From Pseudoselenomonas ruminantium (lineage in GTDB: Bacteria; Bacillota; Negativicutes; Selenomonadales; Selenomonadaceae), in assembly GCF_900142515.1 (NCBI RefSeq), contig NZ_FRBC01000004.1, positions 45,272-109,271 of the forward strand: DNA of 64,000 nt. The letters are read 5' to 3'. A program made the translations under genes and the position numbers. Numbering within the stretch: the stretch's first letter is position 1; each line of letters starts with the position of its first letter. Of the stretch, positions 42,609-51,666 are shown piece by piece. The notes beneath the pieces were generated by a model. That model saw only the letters and a list, made by a program, of their open reading frames with translations. It had not been told where the DNA came from and did not search any database.

Positions 42609-43997
42609 ATGGCAAAGAAACCCGTAAAAATCATGGAGACTGTCCTGCGTGATGGTCACCAATCCCTGTGTGCGACTCGCATGCGCATCGAGGATATGCT
42701 TCCGCAGCTGAAAGCCCTCGATGCAGTGGGTTACAAAGCCTTGGAAGCTTGGGGCGGCGCTACTTTTGATACCTGCCTGCGTTTCCTGGGTGAAGATCCT
42801 TGGGAACGTCTGGACACACTGAAGGCTAATCTCAAGACACCAATCCAGATGCTCCTGCGTGGTCAGAATCTTCTTGGCTATAACCACTACTCCAACGACG
42901 TTGTGGAAAAATTCGTACAGCACGCTTCCGCTCACGGCATTGGCGTATTCCGTATCTTCGATGCCCTCAATGATGTCCGCAATCTGAAAGTTGCTATCGA
43001 AGCAGCACTTGCCTGCCCGGAAAAGCCGGAAGTACAGGGCTGCCTTGTCTACACCATCAGCCCGGTTCATACCAATGAAAAATTCGTGGAACTGGCAAAA
43101 GAATTGCAGGATATGGGCTGCCATTCCGTCTGCATCAAAGATATGTCCGGCCTCTTGAAACCATATGTTGCGGAAGACCTGGTCAAGAAGCTCAAAGCTG
43201 CTCTGGACATTCCTGTTGAACTGCACACGCACTGCACCTCCGGTTTTGGCCATGCCACTTACCTCAAGGCCATCGAAGCTGGCGTAGATATCATTGATAC
43301 AGCTCTGGCTCCATTCTCCTCTGACACTTCCCAGCCCTGCACCGAGACCATGGTCCGCGCTTTGGAAGGCACGGAATATGATACGGGTATCGATGTGCAG
43401 AAGCTCACGCCGATTTCCAAACACTTCCTCGAAGTCAAGAAACGTGTCATCAACGAATTCAACCTCAAAGGTTATTTCGATATCAATCCGAACGTATTGG
43501 ACTTCCAGATTCCGGGCGGCATGCTCTCCAATCTGGCCAACCAGCTCAAGGAAGCTGGCATGGAAGACAAATATCAGGATCTGCTGGATGAAATGCCGCG
43601 GGTTCGTAAAGACCTCGGCTATCCGCCACTTGTTACCCCGTCTTCCCAGATTGTGGGCACCATGGCTACCTTCAATGTCATGAGCGGCGAACGCTACAAG
43701 ATGGTACCGACGGAATTCAAAGACCTGGCCCGCGGCAAATTCGGCCGTACGCCTGTACCTGTCGACAGAGACTTCCTCACCAAGACGCTGGGCATTGCTC
43801 CAGAAGACATCATCGAAGATTGCTCCGTGGAAGATGCTAAGGCTACGACCTTTGCTGAATTCGAAGCAGAACTCAAGGAAAAAGGTTTCCTGAATCCGTC
43901 TGAAGAAGATGTCCTCTCCTACGCTCTGTTCCCACAGGTTGCTGAGGAATTCTTCCAGAAGCATTATCAGAAAGTAACGGCTTACAAACGTTCCTAA
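42609..43997 (+). CDS. oadA: Oxaloacetate decarboxylase alpha / transcarboxylase 5S-type carboxyltransferase
   Basis: A 462-residue carboxyltransferase TIM barrel that moves CO2 between oxaloacetate/pyruvate and a biotin carrier. Signatures: METVLRDGHQSLCATRMR at the start, metal-binding ELHTHCTSGFGHATY, and the active-site Lys in SVCIKDMSGLL. The chain ends after the conserved PYC_OADA region, and no biotin-carrier domain (MKM motif) is present, so a separate biotin protein is needed. It could be OadA, pyruvate carboxylase subunit B or the 5S transcarboxylase subunit; the sequence alone does not decide. In succinate/propionate fermenters any of these is central. ATG 42609 follows AGAGGAGAG. 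Confidence 0.88.
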   Translation: MAKKPVKIMETVLRDGHQSLCATRMRIEDMLPQLKALDAVGYKALEAWGGATFDTCLRFLGEDPWERLDTLKANLKTPIQMLLRGQNLLGYNHYSNDVVEKFVQHASAHGIGVFRIFDALNDVRNLKVAIEAALACPEKPEVQGCLVYTISPVHTNEKFVELAKELQDMGCHSVCIKDMSGLLKPYVAEDLVKKLKAALDIPVELHTHCTSGFGHATYLKAIEAGVDIIDTALAPFSSDTSQPCTETMVRALEGTEYDTGIDVQKLTPISKHFLEVKKRVINEFNLKGYFDINPNVLDFQIPGGMLSNLANQLKEAGMEDKYQDLLDEMPRVRKDLGYPPLVTPSSQIVGTMATFNVMSGERYKMVPTEFKDLARGKFGRTPVPVDRDFLTKTLGIAPEDIIEDCSVEDAKATTFAEFEAELKEKGFLNPSEEDVLSYALFPQVAEEFFQKHYQKVTAYKRS

Positions 43998-44026
43998 AAA
44001 ATAAGTTAAATACTGCCATGTCACAA

Positions 44027-44070
44027 AAAGAGGCTGACCAGAACACCGACTGGTCAGCCTCTTTATTTTT
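44027..44070 (+). terminator. Rho-independent terminator after the oadA-like gene
   Basis: Perfect 15-bp stem AAAGAGGCTGACCAG/CTGGTCAGCCTCTTT with an 8-nt loop, followed by ATTTTT. Confidence 0.92.
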
Positions 44071-44182
44071 CTGACAGATTAAGGAAAAATCGTATCAACA
44101 AGAGGATTGATGACATAGGAATATGTCTCATGGAAGACGAATATTAATAGTAGCATATGGAACATAAGCAGGGTGAGATATT

Positions 44183-45100
44183 ATGGATAGACTGGTTCAA
44201 AGCTTGTTGAAACGGCTCACTCCTCTTTGGGAGACCGTTTTCTTCTTCTACCAACGGTTTACGGATTACCACCGTATTGCCAGCTGGTTCGACATGGCTG
44301 CAGGGACGACCTATTATTTTCTCTTGGGCTTTTTGCCTTTTCTGGTGTTTACGGTCAATCTGATGCTCTTTGTCATGGCAGCCCAGGTGGATGCCATTTA
44401 TGGCATGGCCTCTCATTACCTGCCCGAGCGCATGGCAGGGCCACTGATGAGTGATATTACCCGCATTATGGCCAGCCGCAGTTCTCTGTGGATGTGGGTG
44501 ACAGGGCTTTTTTCCTTATACAGCTTTGTTCAGGGACTGGTAATCCTGACCCGTGCTACAGATAGTCTGGATTATGCCCAGACCGAAGCCATGACCCTGG
44601 ACAATCATCACAGCATCTTGGTATACACCAAGGGAATCCTCTTTACCTTCGGCCTCATGGTAGTGATTTTTCTTTCTCTGGGGTTACCAGTCTTTGGCAA
44701 TTCCCTGGTCTATTATTTAGATGAACGCAGCCACTTCCCCGCCTTTTTCCTCTGGCTATGGAATTTCCTGCGAGTTTTTCTGCCATTTGTGGTTCTGGTG
44801 GTTTGGCTTACCTGCTTCTATATCTTTGCTCCTCATTCCTATACCCCGCCCTTCCGGCAAGCCTTTATCACATCTCTTTTGGTTACTTGTCTATGGCTGG
44901 CTGCCACCGGCATTTACAGTTGGTGCATGACGCTCATTCCCAGCATGGGCATTGCCTATGGTTCCCTTTTTGGACTCTTTGCCCTGTTTGTGTGGTTTAA
45001 ATTCATTGCCAGCTTCATCATATATGGCATTGAGTTCCTGATGGCCTTGAATGAAATCGAACTGCGGCATAAGGTAGCAGACATACAAGCAAAAAAATGA
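44183..45100 (+). CDS. YihY/UPF0761 family membrane protein
   Basis: A 305-residue protein with about six transmembrane helices; the family pattern is visible in AAGTTYYFLLGFLPFLVFTV, SLWMWVTGLFSLYSFVQGL, RVFLPFVVLVVWLTCFYIFAP and YGSLFGLFALFVWFKFIASF. YihY proteins (once called ribonuclease BN or BrkB by mistake) are conserved inner-membrane proteins without an agreed function. The stop codon lies inside a bidirectional terminator shared with the convergent MBL gene. Confidence 0.9.
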   Translation: MDRLVQSLLKRLTPLWETVFFFYQRFTDYHRIASWFDMAAGTTYYFLLGFLPFLVFTVNLMLFVMAAQVDAIYGMASHYLPERMAGPLMSDITRIMASRSSLWMWVTGLFSLYSFVQGLVILTRATDSLDYAQTEAMTLDNHHSILVYTKGILFTFGLMVVIFLSLGLPVFGNSLVYYLDERSHFPAFFLWLWNFLRVFLPFVVLVVWLTCFYIFAPHSYTPPFRQAFITSLLVTCLWLAATGIYSWCMTLIPSMGIAYGSLFGLFALFVWFKFIASFIIYGIEFLMALNEIELRHKVADIQAKK

Positions 45101-45145
45101 CATCTGACCAGTCAATGAGTTTTGACGTATCAGATGTCATTTTTT
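45091..45145. terminator. Bidirectional terminator between yihY-type and MBL genes
   Basis: Perfect 11-bp stem ATGACATCTGA/TCAGATGTCAT (45097-45107 and 45130-45140), A7 on one side and T6 on the other. The stop codons of both convergent genes lie within it. Confidence 0.9.
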
Positions 45146-45785
45146 ATTTCAAACGCCCGACATACCAGGGCATTTTCCGTTCATGCTCCACAGTTGTTTC
45201 TTCTGAATGTGCGCTCAACAGGACCGTTTCCTGAGGCAAGGTCAGCAGGCGATCGACGATATGGCTCAACAAGGTTTCCTCATCTCCACCAGGCAAATCG
45301 GTGCGACCGTAGCTTTCCCGAAAAACGCAATCTCCTACAAAAGCAATCCCATCTTTCTCACTGTAGAAAGCACATCCATCGGATGTATGCCCCGGGCAAT
45401 GAATGAGCCGCAGCTTATGGTCAGGATTATCTTTCAAGGTGATGACAGCATTATGCGGCAGATAAGTCACATCATGCAAAACAATATCCTTGCCCAACTG
45501 ATTGGACAGATTCCAGGCAGGATTGGTTGCATAGATCCTGCCCTCCTCCTGCATGCAGACCTCGGCGCCCCAGGCTTCCTGGAGCTCATTGACCGCGGCG
45601 ATATGATCGAAATGGCCGTGAGTCAGCAGGATCTTTTCAATGACAAAACCTCGTTCTGCGGCAACTTTTTTCAGCTTATCAGCCTCAGCGCCCGGATCGA
45701 TAATAAATCCATGCTTGCTTTCCTCATCAATGTAGAAGTAAACATTGGTGGGAAGATATTCTGTGACCGTAACCTGCAAAATCAT
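45144..45785 (-). CDS. MBL-fold hydrolase (glyoxalase II-like)
   Basis: A 213-residue metallo-beta-lactamase-fold hydrolase. Metal ligands: THGHFDHIAAV (HxHxDH), HCPGHTSDGCAF and GDCVFRESYGR; a further His in SAHSEETTVEHE. Fits the short glyoxalase II/thioesterase group (YcbL-like), which cleaves thioesters such as S-lactoylglutathione analogues; substrate here is not known. ATG 45785 preferred (TGAGGTGAGAGAC before it). Last gene of the dnaE-to-MBL leftward run. Confidence 0.9.
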   Translation of the reverse strand: MILQVTVTEYLPTNVYFYIDEESKHGFIIDPGAEADKLKKVAAERGFVIEKILLTHGHFDHIAAVNELQEAWGAEVCMQEEGRIYATNPAWNLSNQLGKDIVLHDVTYLPHNAVITLKDNPDHKLRLIHCPGHTSDGCAFYSEKDGIAFVGDCVFRESYGRTDLPGGDEETLLSHIVDRLLTLPQETVLLSAHSEETTVEHERKMPWYVGRLK

Positions 45786-45804
45786 GTCTCTCACCTCATA
45801 TTCG

Positions 45805-46404
45805 TTAATCCTGATATTCAGATTTCATAGCGGCAATCTTATCCATGATGCTCTGAGAAAAGGCTGCCAGTGCCTCTTTATCCTTATGGTCTCCCTCGAA
45901 TCTCATCGGCTCACCATAGATGACCTTCAGCTTGGGAAAGTGTCCCCCATTGGCAAAGATCTTGTCAGTGCCGATAATAGCGGCCGGCACGATAGGAGCT
46001 TTGCTCATGGCGGCAATCAGTCCCACGCCAGCTTCAGCCTTGCCCATCCTGCCGGTGCGGCTACGGGTACCTTCCGGGAACAGACCCAAGCATCTGCCCT
46101 CTTTGAGGACCTGCATGGCAGCCTTGATAGCGCCCCTATCCGCAGCGCCGCGCTTTACGGGGAAAGCATGGCAGGCAGTGATGGCCCGGCCGAAGATGGG
46201 GTTCTTGAAGAGCTCGATCTTGGCCATGTAGCTGACGGGACGGTGCAGGAAGGTGGCCACAAAGGGCGGGTCCCAGTTGCTCATATGGTTGGCAGCCAGA
46301 ATCACGGCGCCATCCTTGGGCATGTTCTCCCGACCGTAGATTTCGGCCCGGAAAAACAGTTTGAAGAAAATGCTGAAAATCAACTGTAACAGACTATATA
46401 ACAT
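45805..46404 (-). CDS. plsC: 1-acyl-sn-glycerol-3-phosphate acyltransferase
   Basis: Second acylation step of phospholipid synthesis at the cytoplasmic membrane; 199 residues. NHMSNWDPPF gives the catalytic HX4D motif and FPEGTRSRTG the phosphate-binding motif; an N-terminal hydrophobic stretch anchors it. Follows cmk by 10 nt, a frequent cmk-plsC pairing in Firmicutes. Confidence 0.95.
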   Translation of the reverse strand: MLYSLLQLIFSIFFKLFFRAEIYGRENMPKDGAVILAANHMSNWDPPFVATFLHRPVSYMAKIELFKNPIFGRAITACHAFPVKRGAADRGAIKAAMQVLKEGRCLGLFPEGTRSRTGRMGKAEAGVGLIAAMSKAPIVPAAIIGTDKIFANGGHFPKLKVIYGEPMRFEGDHKDKEALAAFSQSIMDKIAAMKSEYQD

Positions 46405-46414
46405 AACGCACCTC

Positions 46415-47071
46415 TTATTTGCACATGGCGAGAATGCGCTCTACTACCTCGTCAATGGAAAGCCCTGTGGTGTCCAGCAGGGTGGCGTCTTCGGCCTGCA
46501 CCAGCGGGCTGATTTCCCGTTCGCTGTCGGCCTTGTCCCGAGCGGCGATATCGGCCTTCATCTTTTCCATGTCGATTTCATAGCCTTTTTCCGTCAGCTC
46601 CTTGTGGCGGCGGCGGGCACGTTCTTCAATGGAAGCAGTCAGGAAAATCTTCACATCAGCGTTGGGCAGGACGTTAGTGGCAATATCGCGGCCATCCATG
46701 AGCACGCTGCCACGCTCGCCCATCTTGCGCTGGAGGTCTACCATCTTTTCCCGGACAGGGCCAAGAGCGGCCACCTGAGAAACGATGGCGCTGACTTCCG
46801 GGGTACGGATTTGCCCGGTCACATCGGTACCATCCACCGTCACCGTGGTCTTGCCGTCCTGGTACTGGAGGTTCACGTCGATATCCTTGACCACTGCGAG
46901 AATCAGTTCATCGGTGACTTTCTTGCCCTGCTGGAGGGTTTTCCAGGCCACAGCGCGGTACATGGCACCGGTGTCGATATAGGTATAGCCCAGCTTCTTG
47001 GCGGCCAGCTGTGCCACCGTGCTCTTGCCTGCTCCAGCAGGGCCGTCGATTGCTACTACTAAGTTCTTCAT
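46415..47071 (-). CDS. cmk: Cytidylate kinase
   Basis: Phosphorylates CMP/dCMP; 218 residues. P-loop IDGPAGAGKSTVAQ, CMP-binding YIDTGAMYRAVAW, and lid DGRDIATNVLPNADVKIFLTA. Starts at ATG 47071 (GGAGGAAATCAGAAA upstream), which overlaps the aroA stop as ATGA; the frame opens further upstream without a ribosome site. Confidence 0.97.
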   Translation of the reverse strand: MKNLVVAIDGPAGAGKSTVAQLAAKKLGYTYIDTGAMYRAVAWKTLQQGKKVTDELILAVVKDIDVNLQYQDGKTTVTVDGTDVTGQIRTPEVSAIVSQVAALGPVREKMVDLQRKMGERGSVLMDGRDIATNVLPNADVKIFLTASIEERARRRHKELTEKGYEIDMEKMKADIAARDKADSEREISPLVQAEDATLLDTTGLSIDEVVERILAMCK

Positions 47072-48369
47072 TTTCTGATTTCCTCCAAGGTTTGATAAAA
47101 TTCGGGATAAGAGATATTCACGCACTCAGGGTTTTCAATGGCCACGCCTTCGCCCACTGCTCCCAGGATGGCCAGAGACATGGCAATGCGGTGGTCGTCA
47201 TAGGAAAAGGCCGTGGCATGCTGGATGTCCGCACCGCCGTGGATAACAAGACCATCTTCCCGTTCTTCCACAGCGCCAGGAGCCAGCTTGTTGAATTCTT
47301 TGGCAATGGCCATGATGCGGTCGGTCTCCTTCACGCGCAGTTCCCCGGCGCCCGTGATAACGGTATCGCCCTTGGCACAGAGCGCGGCCACAGCGATAAC
47401 AGGGATTTCATCAATCAACCGCGGCATGATTTCCGCGCCGAAGGTCGTGCCCTGCAGTTCGCTGTATTCCACCAGCAAATCCGCTGCGGCTTCCCCGCCG
47501 CTGACGCGTTCGTTTTGCAGGGTAATCTTCGCCCCCATATCCTTGAGCACATCAAGGATGCCCGTGCGAGTGGGATTGATGCCCACATTCTTCAAGAGCA
47601 GCTTGCTGCCGGGCACGATGCTGCCAGCCACCAGCCAGTAAGCGGCAGAGCTGATATCGCCGGGCACTTCGATTTCTGCCGGTGCCGTGAATTTTTCCAC
47701 AGGCTGGATGGTTACGGCGGTGCCTTCCCGCTTGAGCTGCACGCCAAAAGCGGAAAGCATCTGCTCCGTATGGTCGCGGGAAACAAAGGGTTCATTGACG
47801 GTAGTCTCCCCTTCCGCAAACATGCCGGCCAGCAGAATAGCGGATTTTACCTGTGCACTGGCCACAGGGCTGTCATAGTGCATGCCATGAAGTTGTTCTT
47901 TCGCAGGTACTACGGTGATAGGCAGTTTGGCATTGTTTTCCCGGCCATAAATCTGCGCACCCATCTTAGACAAGGGCTTGATTACCCGGCCCATGGGGCG
48001 CTTGTGCAGGGAGGCATCCCCAGTGAAGGTGCTCAGGAATGGCTGGGCGGCCAATATCCCCATCAAGAGGCGCAGGGTGGTGCCGGAGTTGCCCGCATCC
48101 AGAATGGTTGCCGGTTCCTTGAGGCCATGCAGGCCGTTACCCGTGACAATCAGCTCCGTATCGCTGATGAATTCAACTTTTGCGCCCAGCGCTTCCATGC
48201 AGGCTGCCGTGGACATGCAGTCCTGAGCATGCAGGAAGTTCTTAATGCGCACCGGCGTATCTCCCAGCGCAGAGAACATCACACTGCGGTGGGAAATTGA
48301 CTTGTCACCGGGTATTACGATTTCGCCTTGCAGGCCCTGACGGGCTTTTTCAATCTGGATTTTTTCCAT
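47068..48369 (-). CDS. aroA: 3-phosphoshikimate 1-carboxyvinyltransferase (EPSP synthase)
   Basis: Sixth step of the shikimate pathway; 433 residues. PGDKSISHRSVMFSALG near the N-terminus, LDAGNSGTTLRLLMGILA for PEP/shikimate-3-phosphate binding, and RVKETDRIMAIAKEF. The loop around residue 95 reads GNSGTT; alternating sensitivity classes were not assigned. Coupled to cmk by a 4-nt overlap. Confidence 0.97.
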   Translation of the reverse strand: MEKIQIEKARQGLQGEIVIPGDKSISHRSVMFSALGDTPVRIKNFLHAQDCMSTAACMEALGAKVEFISDTELIVTGNGLHGLKEPATILDAGNSGTTLRLLMGILAAQPFLSTFTGDASLHKRPMGRVIKPLSKMGAQIYGRENNAKLPITVVPAKEQLHGMHYDSPVASAQVKSAILLAGMFAEGETTVNEPFVSRDHTEQMLSAFGVQLKREGTAVTIQPVEKFTAPAEIEVPGDISSAAYWLVAGSIVPGSKLLLKNVGINPTRTGILDVLKDMGAKITLQNERVSGGEAAADLLVEYSELQGTTFGAEIMPRLIDEIPVIAVAALCAKGDTVITGAGELRVKETDRIMAIAKEFNKLAPGAVEEREDGLVIHGGADIQHATAFSYDDHRIAMSLAILGAVGEGVAIENPECVNISYPEFYQTLEEIRK

Positions 48370-48402
48370 TCTGCCAACCCCTTTGTTTATAGGTATATAT
48401 GA

Positions 48403-49644
48403 TTAATCGTTCCACACACTCCAGTTGCCTGCGGCGGCGCCCATCGAGAACGCTGCCTGCAGATTATAGCCACCGGTATAAGCATCCACATCCACTACTT
48501 CCCCGGCAAAATACAAGCCCTTGATCAGCTTTGACTCCATGGTCTTAGGATTGATTTCCTTGACGGAAATCCCCCCGGCTGTCACAATGGCTTCGGCTAT
48601 CGGTCTTGCTTTCGTTATCGTCAATGGCAAATGCTGCAGCGTCTGCCCTAAGCGATGGCGCTCTTCCACCGTGATCTGATGGACGGGCTTATCCATCTCC
48701 AGAAAGGCCGCATCCAACACCGGCTCAATGAGCTTATGGGGCAACAGATCCACCATAGCATTGCCCAGCTGCTTGCGCTGATACTTGGCAAAATCCCGCT
48801 GTAGACGGGCATCCAGCACATCTTCCGCCAAAGCTGGCTTCAGGTTCAGCTCCAATTCCACAAAGGCATCATTCGCCAAGGCCTCAGTGGCGGCCCGGCT
48901 CAAGGACAGGATAATGGGGCCTGTAACGCCGAAATGCGTGAACATCATCTCCCCGAACATATCCGTCTTTTTCTCACCATCCACCAATAGCGTTGCTTTG
49001 ACATTGCGCAAGGAAAGCCCCTGCACGGATTTTACCCAGTCCTCCTCCGTTTCCAACGGCACCAACGACGGGCGGATATCCACCAAAGTATGTCCCAGTT
49101 TCTGAGCCATCTTATAGCCATCCCCCGTGGAGCCGGTGCCGGGATAGGAAGCCCCGCCGGTACAAAGGATCACGGCATCAGCCTTGACGCTGGCACCGCT
49201 GGCGAGCTTGACTGCCTTCACTTCCCCGTCTTGCGCAAGGATTTCACTGACAGGGCTATCGGTTTCGATTTTGACCCCCAGTTTGTGCAGTTTATGCACC
49301 ATAGCATCCACCACATCCTGCGCCTTATCGCTGACCGGGAACACCCGCTGGCCCCGTTCCACCTTGGTAGGCACACCGGCAGACTCGAAGAAGTAGATGA
49401 CATCCTCATTGTCATAAGCCCGCATGGAGCTGTTGAGAAACTTGCCATTGCCGTGGATATTCTTGATGATTTCCGGCACCGTGGCAGCGTTGGTGATATT
49501 GCAGCGTCCCTTGCCCGTAATCAGCATCTTCTTGCCGGGACGCTTCATCTTTTCCAATATGGTAACATCGGCCCCGTTCTCCGCCGCCTTGATAGCTGCC
49601 ATCATGCCTGCGGGCCCGGCACCGATTACAATGATCTTTTTCAT
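48403..49644 (-). CDS. HI0933/YhiN-family flavoprotein
   Basis: A 413-residue FAD/NAD(P)-dependent oxidoreductase. FAD-binding VIGAGPAGMMAAIKAAENG, the family hallmark RPGKKMLITGKGRCNITN, and the C-terminal YFAGEVVDVDAYTGGYNLQAAFSMG. Family members include BaiN; most have no proven substrate. Its start overlaps the rluB end by 4 nt. Confidence 0.92.
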   Translation of the reverse strand: MKKIIVIGAGPAGMMAAIKAAENGADVTILEKMKRPGKKMLITGKGRCNITNAATVPEIIKNIHGNGKFLNSSMRAYDNEDVIYFFESAGVPTKVERGQRVFPVSDKAQDVVDAMVHKLHKLGVKIETDSPVSEILAQDGEVKAVKLASGASVKADAVILCTGGASYPGTGSTGDGYKMAQKLGHTLVDIRPSLVPLETEEDWVKSVQGLSLRNVKATLLVDGEKKTDMFGEMMFTHFGVTGPIILSLSRAATEALANDAFVELELNLKPALAEDVLDARLQRDFAKYQRKQLGNAMVDLLPHKLIEPVLDAAFLEMDKPVHQITVEERHRLGQTLQHLPLTITKARPIAEAIVTAGGISVKEINPKTMESKLIKGLYFAGEVVDVDAYTGGYNLQAAFSMGAAAGNWSVWND

Positions 49645-50369
49645 GATTGTCCTATTCCTGCTATACGATAGAGTTCTGCTACCTCGGCCTCTGTCAACGG
49701 CCGATAATGGCCGCGCTTGACTCCCGCCAAATTCAGCTGGGCAAACCGAATGCGCTTCAGCGCCCGCACATCGCAGCCGATAGCCGCAAACATCCGGCGC
49801 ACCTGCCGGTTGCGGCCTTCGTGGATAGTGATTTCCACCTTGGCTTCATCTTCAGCCGTATCCAGCAGTTTTACCACCGCCGGAGCCGTGAGGCCGTCTT
49901 CGAGCTTAATGCCCTGACGCAATTTATCCAAGGCTTTTTCCGTGGGAATGGGCGTTACTCTGGCGACATAGGTCTTGTTGACCTTATAGCGGGGATGCAG
50001 CAGCCCATTCATCAGATTGCCATCATTGGAAATCAGGAGTAACCCTTCGGTATTGTTGTCCAACCGCCCCAAGGGGTAAACCCGTTCTTTAACTTCGGGC
50101 AGCAAGTCCAACACCGTACGCCGCCCGCGCTCATCCTTGGCAGTGGACAGATAGCCTTTGGGCTTATTGAGCAGGAAATACACTTTTTCTTCTGCAATAT
50201 CCAAAGGCCTGCCATCCACACAGATGCGCTGGCTGCTCTCGTATTTGCCGCCCAGTTCCGTAACAACCTGACCGTCAACAGTAACCCGGCCGGCTAGTAT
50301 CAGCCCTTCTGCCGCCCGCCGGGAAGCAATGCCAGCCTGAGCAATGATTTTTTGCAAGCGTTCTGCCAT
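49641..50369 (-). CDS. rluB: 23S rRNA pseudouridine synthase (RluB/RsuA family)
   Basis: A 242-residue RsuA-type enzyme: N-terminal S4 domain (LQKIIAQAGIASRRAAEGLI) and catalytic Asp in YPLGRLDNNTEGLLLISNDG, with KTYVARV and the HEGRNRQVRRMFAAIG motif. RluB modifies helix 89 region of 23S rRNA in E. coli; RsuA would be the alternative. Shares one base with the dacF stop and overlaps the YhiN-type gene. Confidence 0.93.
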   Translation of the reverse strand: MAERLQKIIAQAGIASRRAAEGLILAGRVTVDGQVVTELGGKYESSQRICVDGRPLDIAEEKVYFLLNKPKGYLSTAKDERGRRTVLDLLPEVKERVYPLGRLDNNTEGLLLISNDGNLMNGLLHPRYKVNKTYVARVTPIPTEKALDKLRQGIKLEDGLTAPAVVKLLDTAEDEAKVEITIHEGRNRQVRRMFAAIGCDVRALKRIRFAQLNLAGVKRGHYRPLTEAEVAELYRIAGIGQS

Positions 50370-51595
50370 CAGAACAGTCCTTTCCAGAAATCACGCAGCC
50401 AGTTCAGCACATTGTCCCAGAAGGAATAATATGCCACATCCTGCGCCGCCAGCAGATTGATGGCCCCCTGACGTTTGCCGTTATAGTAGCAGACCACCTT
50501 GCCCACTACATCCCCCTTCTTGATGGGGGCAACGACTTCCTCAGGAACTTCCAGCTTCTTCTCTACCTTGCCGGTCTCCCCGATCTTTTCCGCAGCGACC
50601 AGCGATTCATCGGCGATGAGTTCCACTTCATCCTGGCGGCCATCAGCTACCTTTACCTTGGTCACGACTTCACCCTTTTTCACCATCACCTTGGGATGGA
50701 TATTCCGGAAACCATAGTCCAGCAGGGCAATGGAATCATTCCACATATAATAGCTGTCCAGCACCACGGCCACCAGCTGCATGCCATCGCGGCGGGCGGC
50801 AGATACCAGGCAGCGGCCAGCCGCTTCCGTATAGCCGGTCTTGACACCATTGGCGCCCCGATAGAGCCAGAGCATCTGATTCTCATTGCGCAGCTTTTTA
50901 GCCGGGTCCTTCACCCATTCATAGGTGGCCTCCTGCCTGCTGACAATCTCCTCAAAATGCGGGATGCTATAACCATAAGCAGCGATTTTCGCCAAATCAA
51001 AGGCCGTGGTGTAATGATTATCGTCCGGCAGGCCGTTGGGATTGACAAAATGCGTATTATAGGCACCAATCTCTGCAGCTTTCTCATTCATCATTTCCAC
51101 AAAGGCGGGCACAGAACCAGCAATATGCTCGGCTACAGCTACGGTGGCATCATTGCCGGAGTGCATCATCATGCCCGCCAGGAGTTCGCTCAGAGGAATC
51201 TTGTCCCCTTGCACCAGCCAGAGGGTGGAACCTTCCACGCCTTCGGCATTCTTGCTGACGGTAACGATATCGTCCATCTTGCCACGTTCCAACGCCACAA
51301 TCAGCGTCATCATCTTCGTGGTGCTGGCAGGGTAACGGCGGGCATCGATATCCCGCTCATAGAGTACCTGTCCCGTCACTGCATCCATCACAATGGCAGA
51401 ACGCGCCGTCAGTTTCTGCAGGGGGTCAGCAGGACTTACCACCAGTCCCGGAATCTCCGGACGCTCCGGCTGCACATAGACCTTATCCTGAACTTCGGCA
51501 AAAGCCGGAGAAACCTGCGGCAAATTCATCAAAGAAAAACTGGCGGCTCCTACTAATAAAGCCGCCAGGCTCTTATAGGCGATTGCTCGTCTCAA
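50369..51595 (-). CDS. dacF: D-alanyl-D-alanine carboxypeptidase (DacF/PBP5 type)
   Basis: A 408-residue low-molecular-weight penicillin-binding protein. Signal peptide (SLAALLVGAASFSL then PAFA). Active-site motifs SxxK YPASTTKMMT, SxN MHSGNDATV and KTG NGVKTGYTEAAG. A C-terminal beta domain and an amphipathic tail (YYSFWDNVLNWLRDFWKGLF) for membrane attachment. I prefer TTG 51595, 8 nt after ATGGAG; GTG 51604 is too close to that site. Trims peptidoglycan side chains. Confidence 0.94.
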   Translation of the reverse strand: MRRAIAYKSLAALLVGAASFSLMNLPQVSPAFAEVQDKVYVQPERPEIPGLVVSPADPLQKLTARSAIVMDAVTGQVLYERDIDARRYPASTTKMMTLIVALERGKMDDIVTVSKNAEGVEGSTLWLVQGDKIPLSELLAGMMMHSGNDATVAVAEHIAGSVPAFVEMMNEKAAEIGAYNTHFVNPNGLPDDNHYTTAFDLAKIAAYGYSIPHFEEIVSRQEATYEWVKDPAKKLRNENQMLWLYRGANGVKTGYTEAAGRCLVSAARRDGMQLVAVVLDSYYMWNDSIALLDYGFRNIHPKVMVKKGEVVTKVKVADGRQDEVELIADESLVAAEKIGETGKVEKKLEVPEEVVAPIKKGDVVGKVVCYYNGKRQGAINLLAAQDVAYYSFWDNVLNWLRDFWKGLF

Positions 51596-51666
51596 AACAT
51601 ACACTCCATTTACTTACATAATAATGTTTTTATTTTATCACTGTTATCCCCTGTAGGGCAAGTATT

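Noticed and set aside
42603-44024. Long open frame (473 codons) antisense to the oadA-like gene
   Set aside because: It mirrors a highly expressed conserved gene codon for codon, has no ribosome site and encodes no recognisable domain; a frame shadow of biased codon use.
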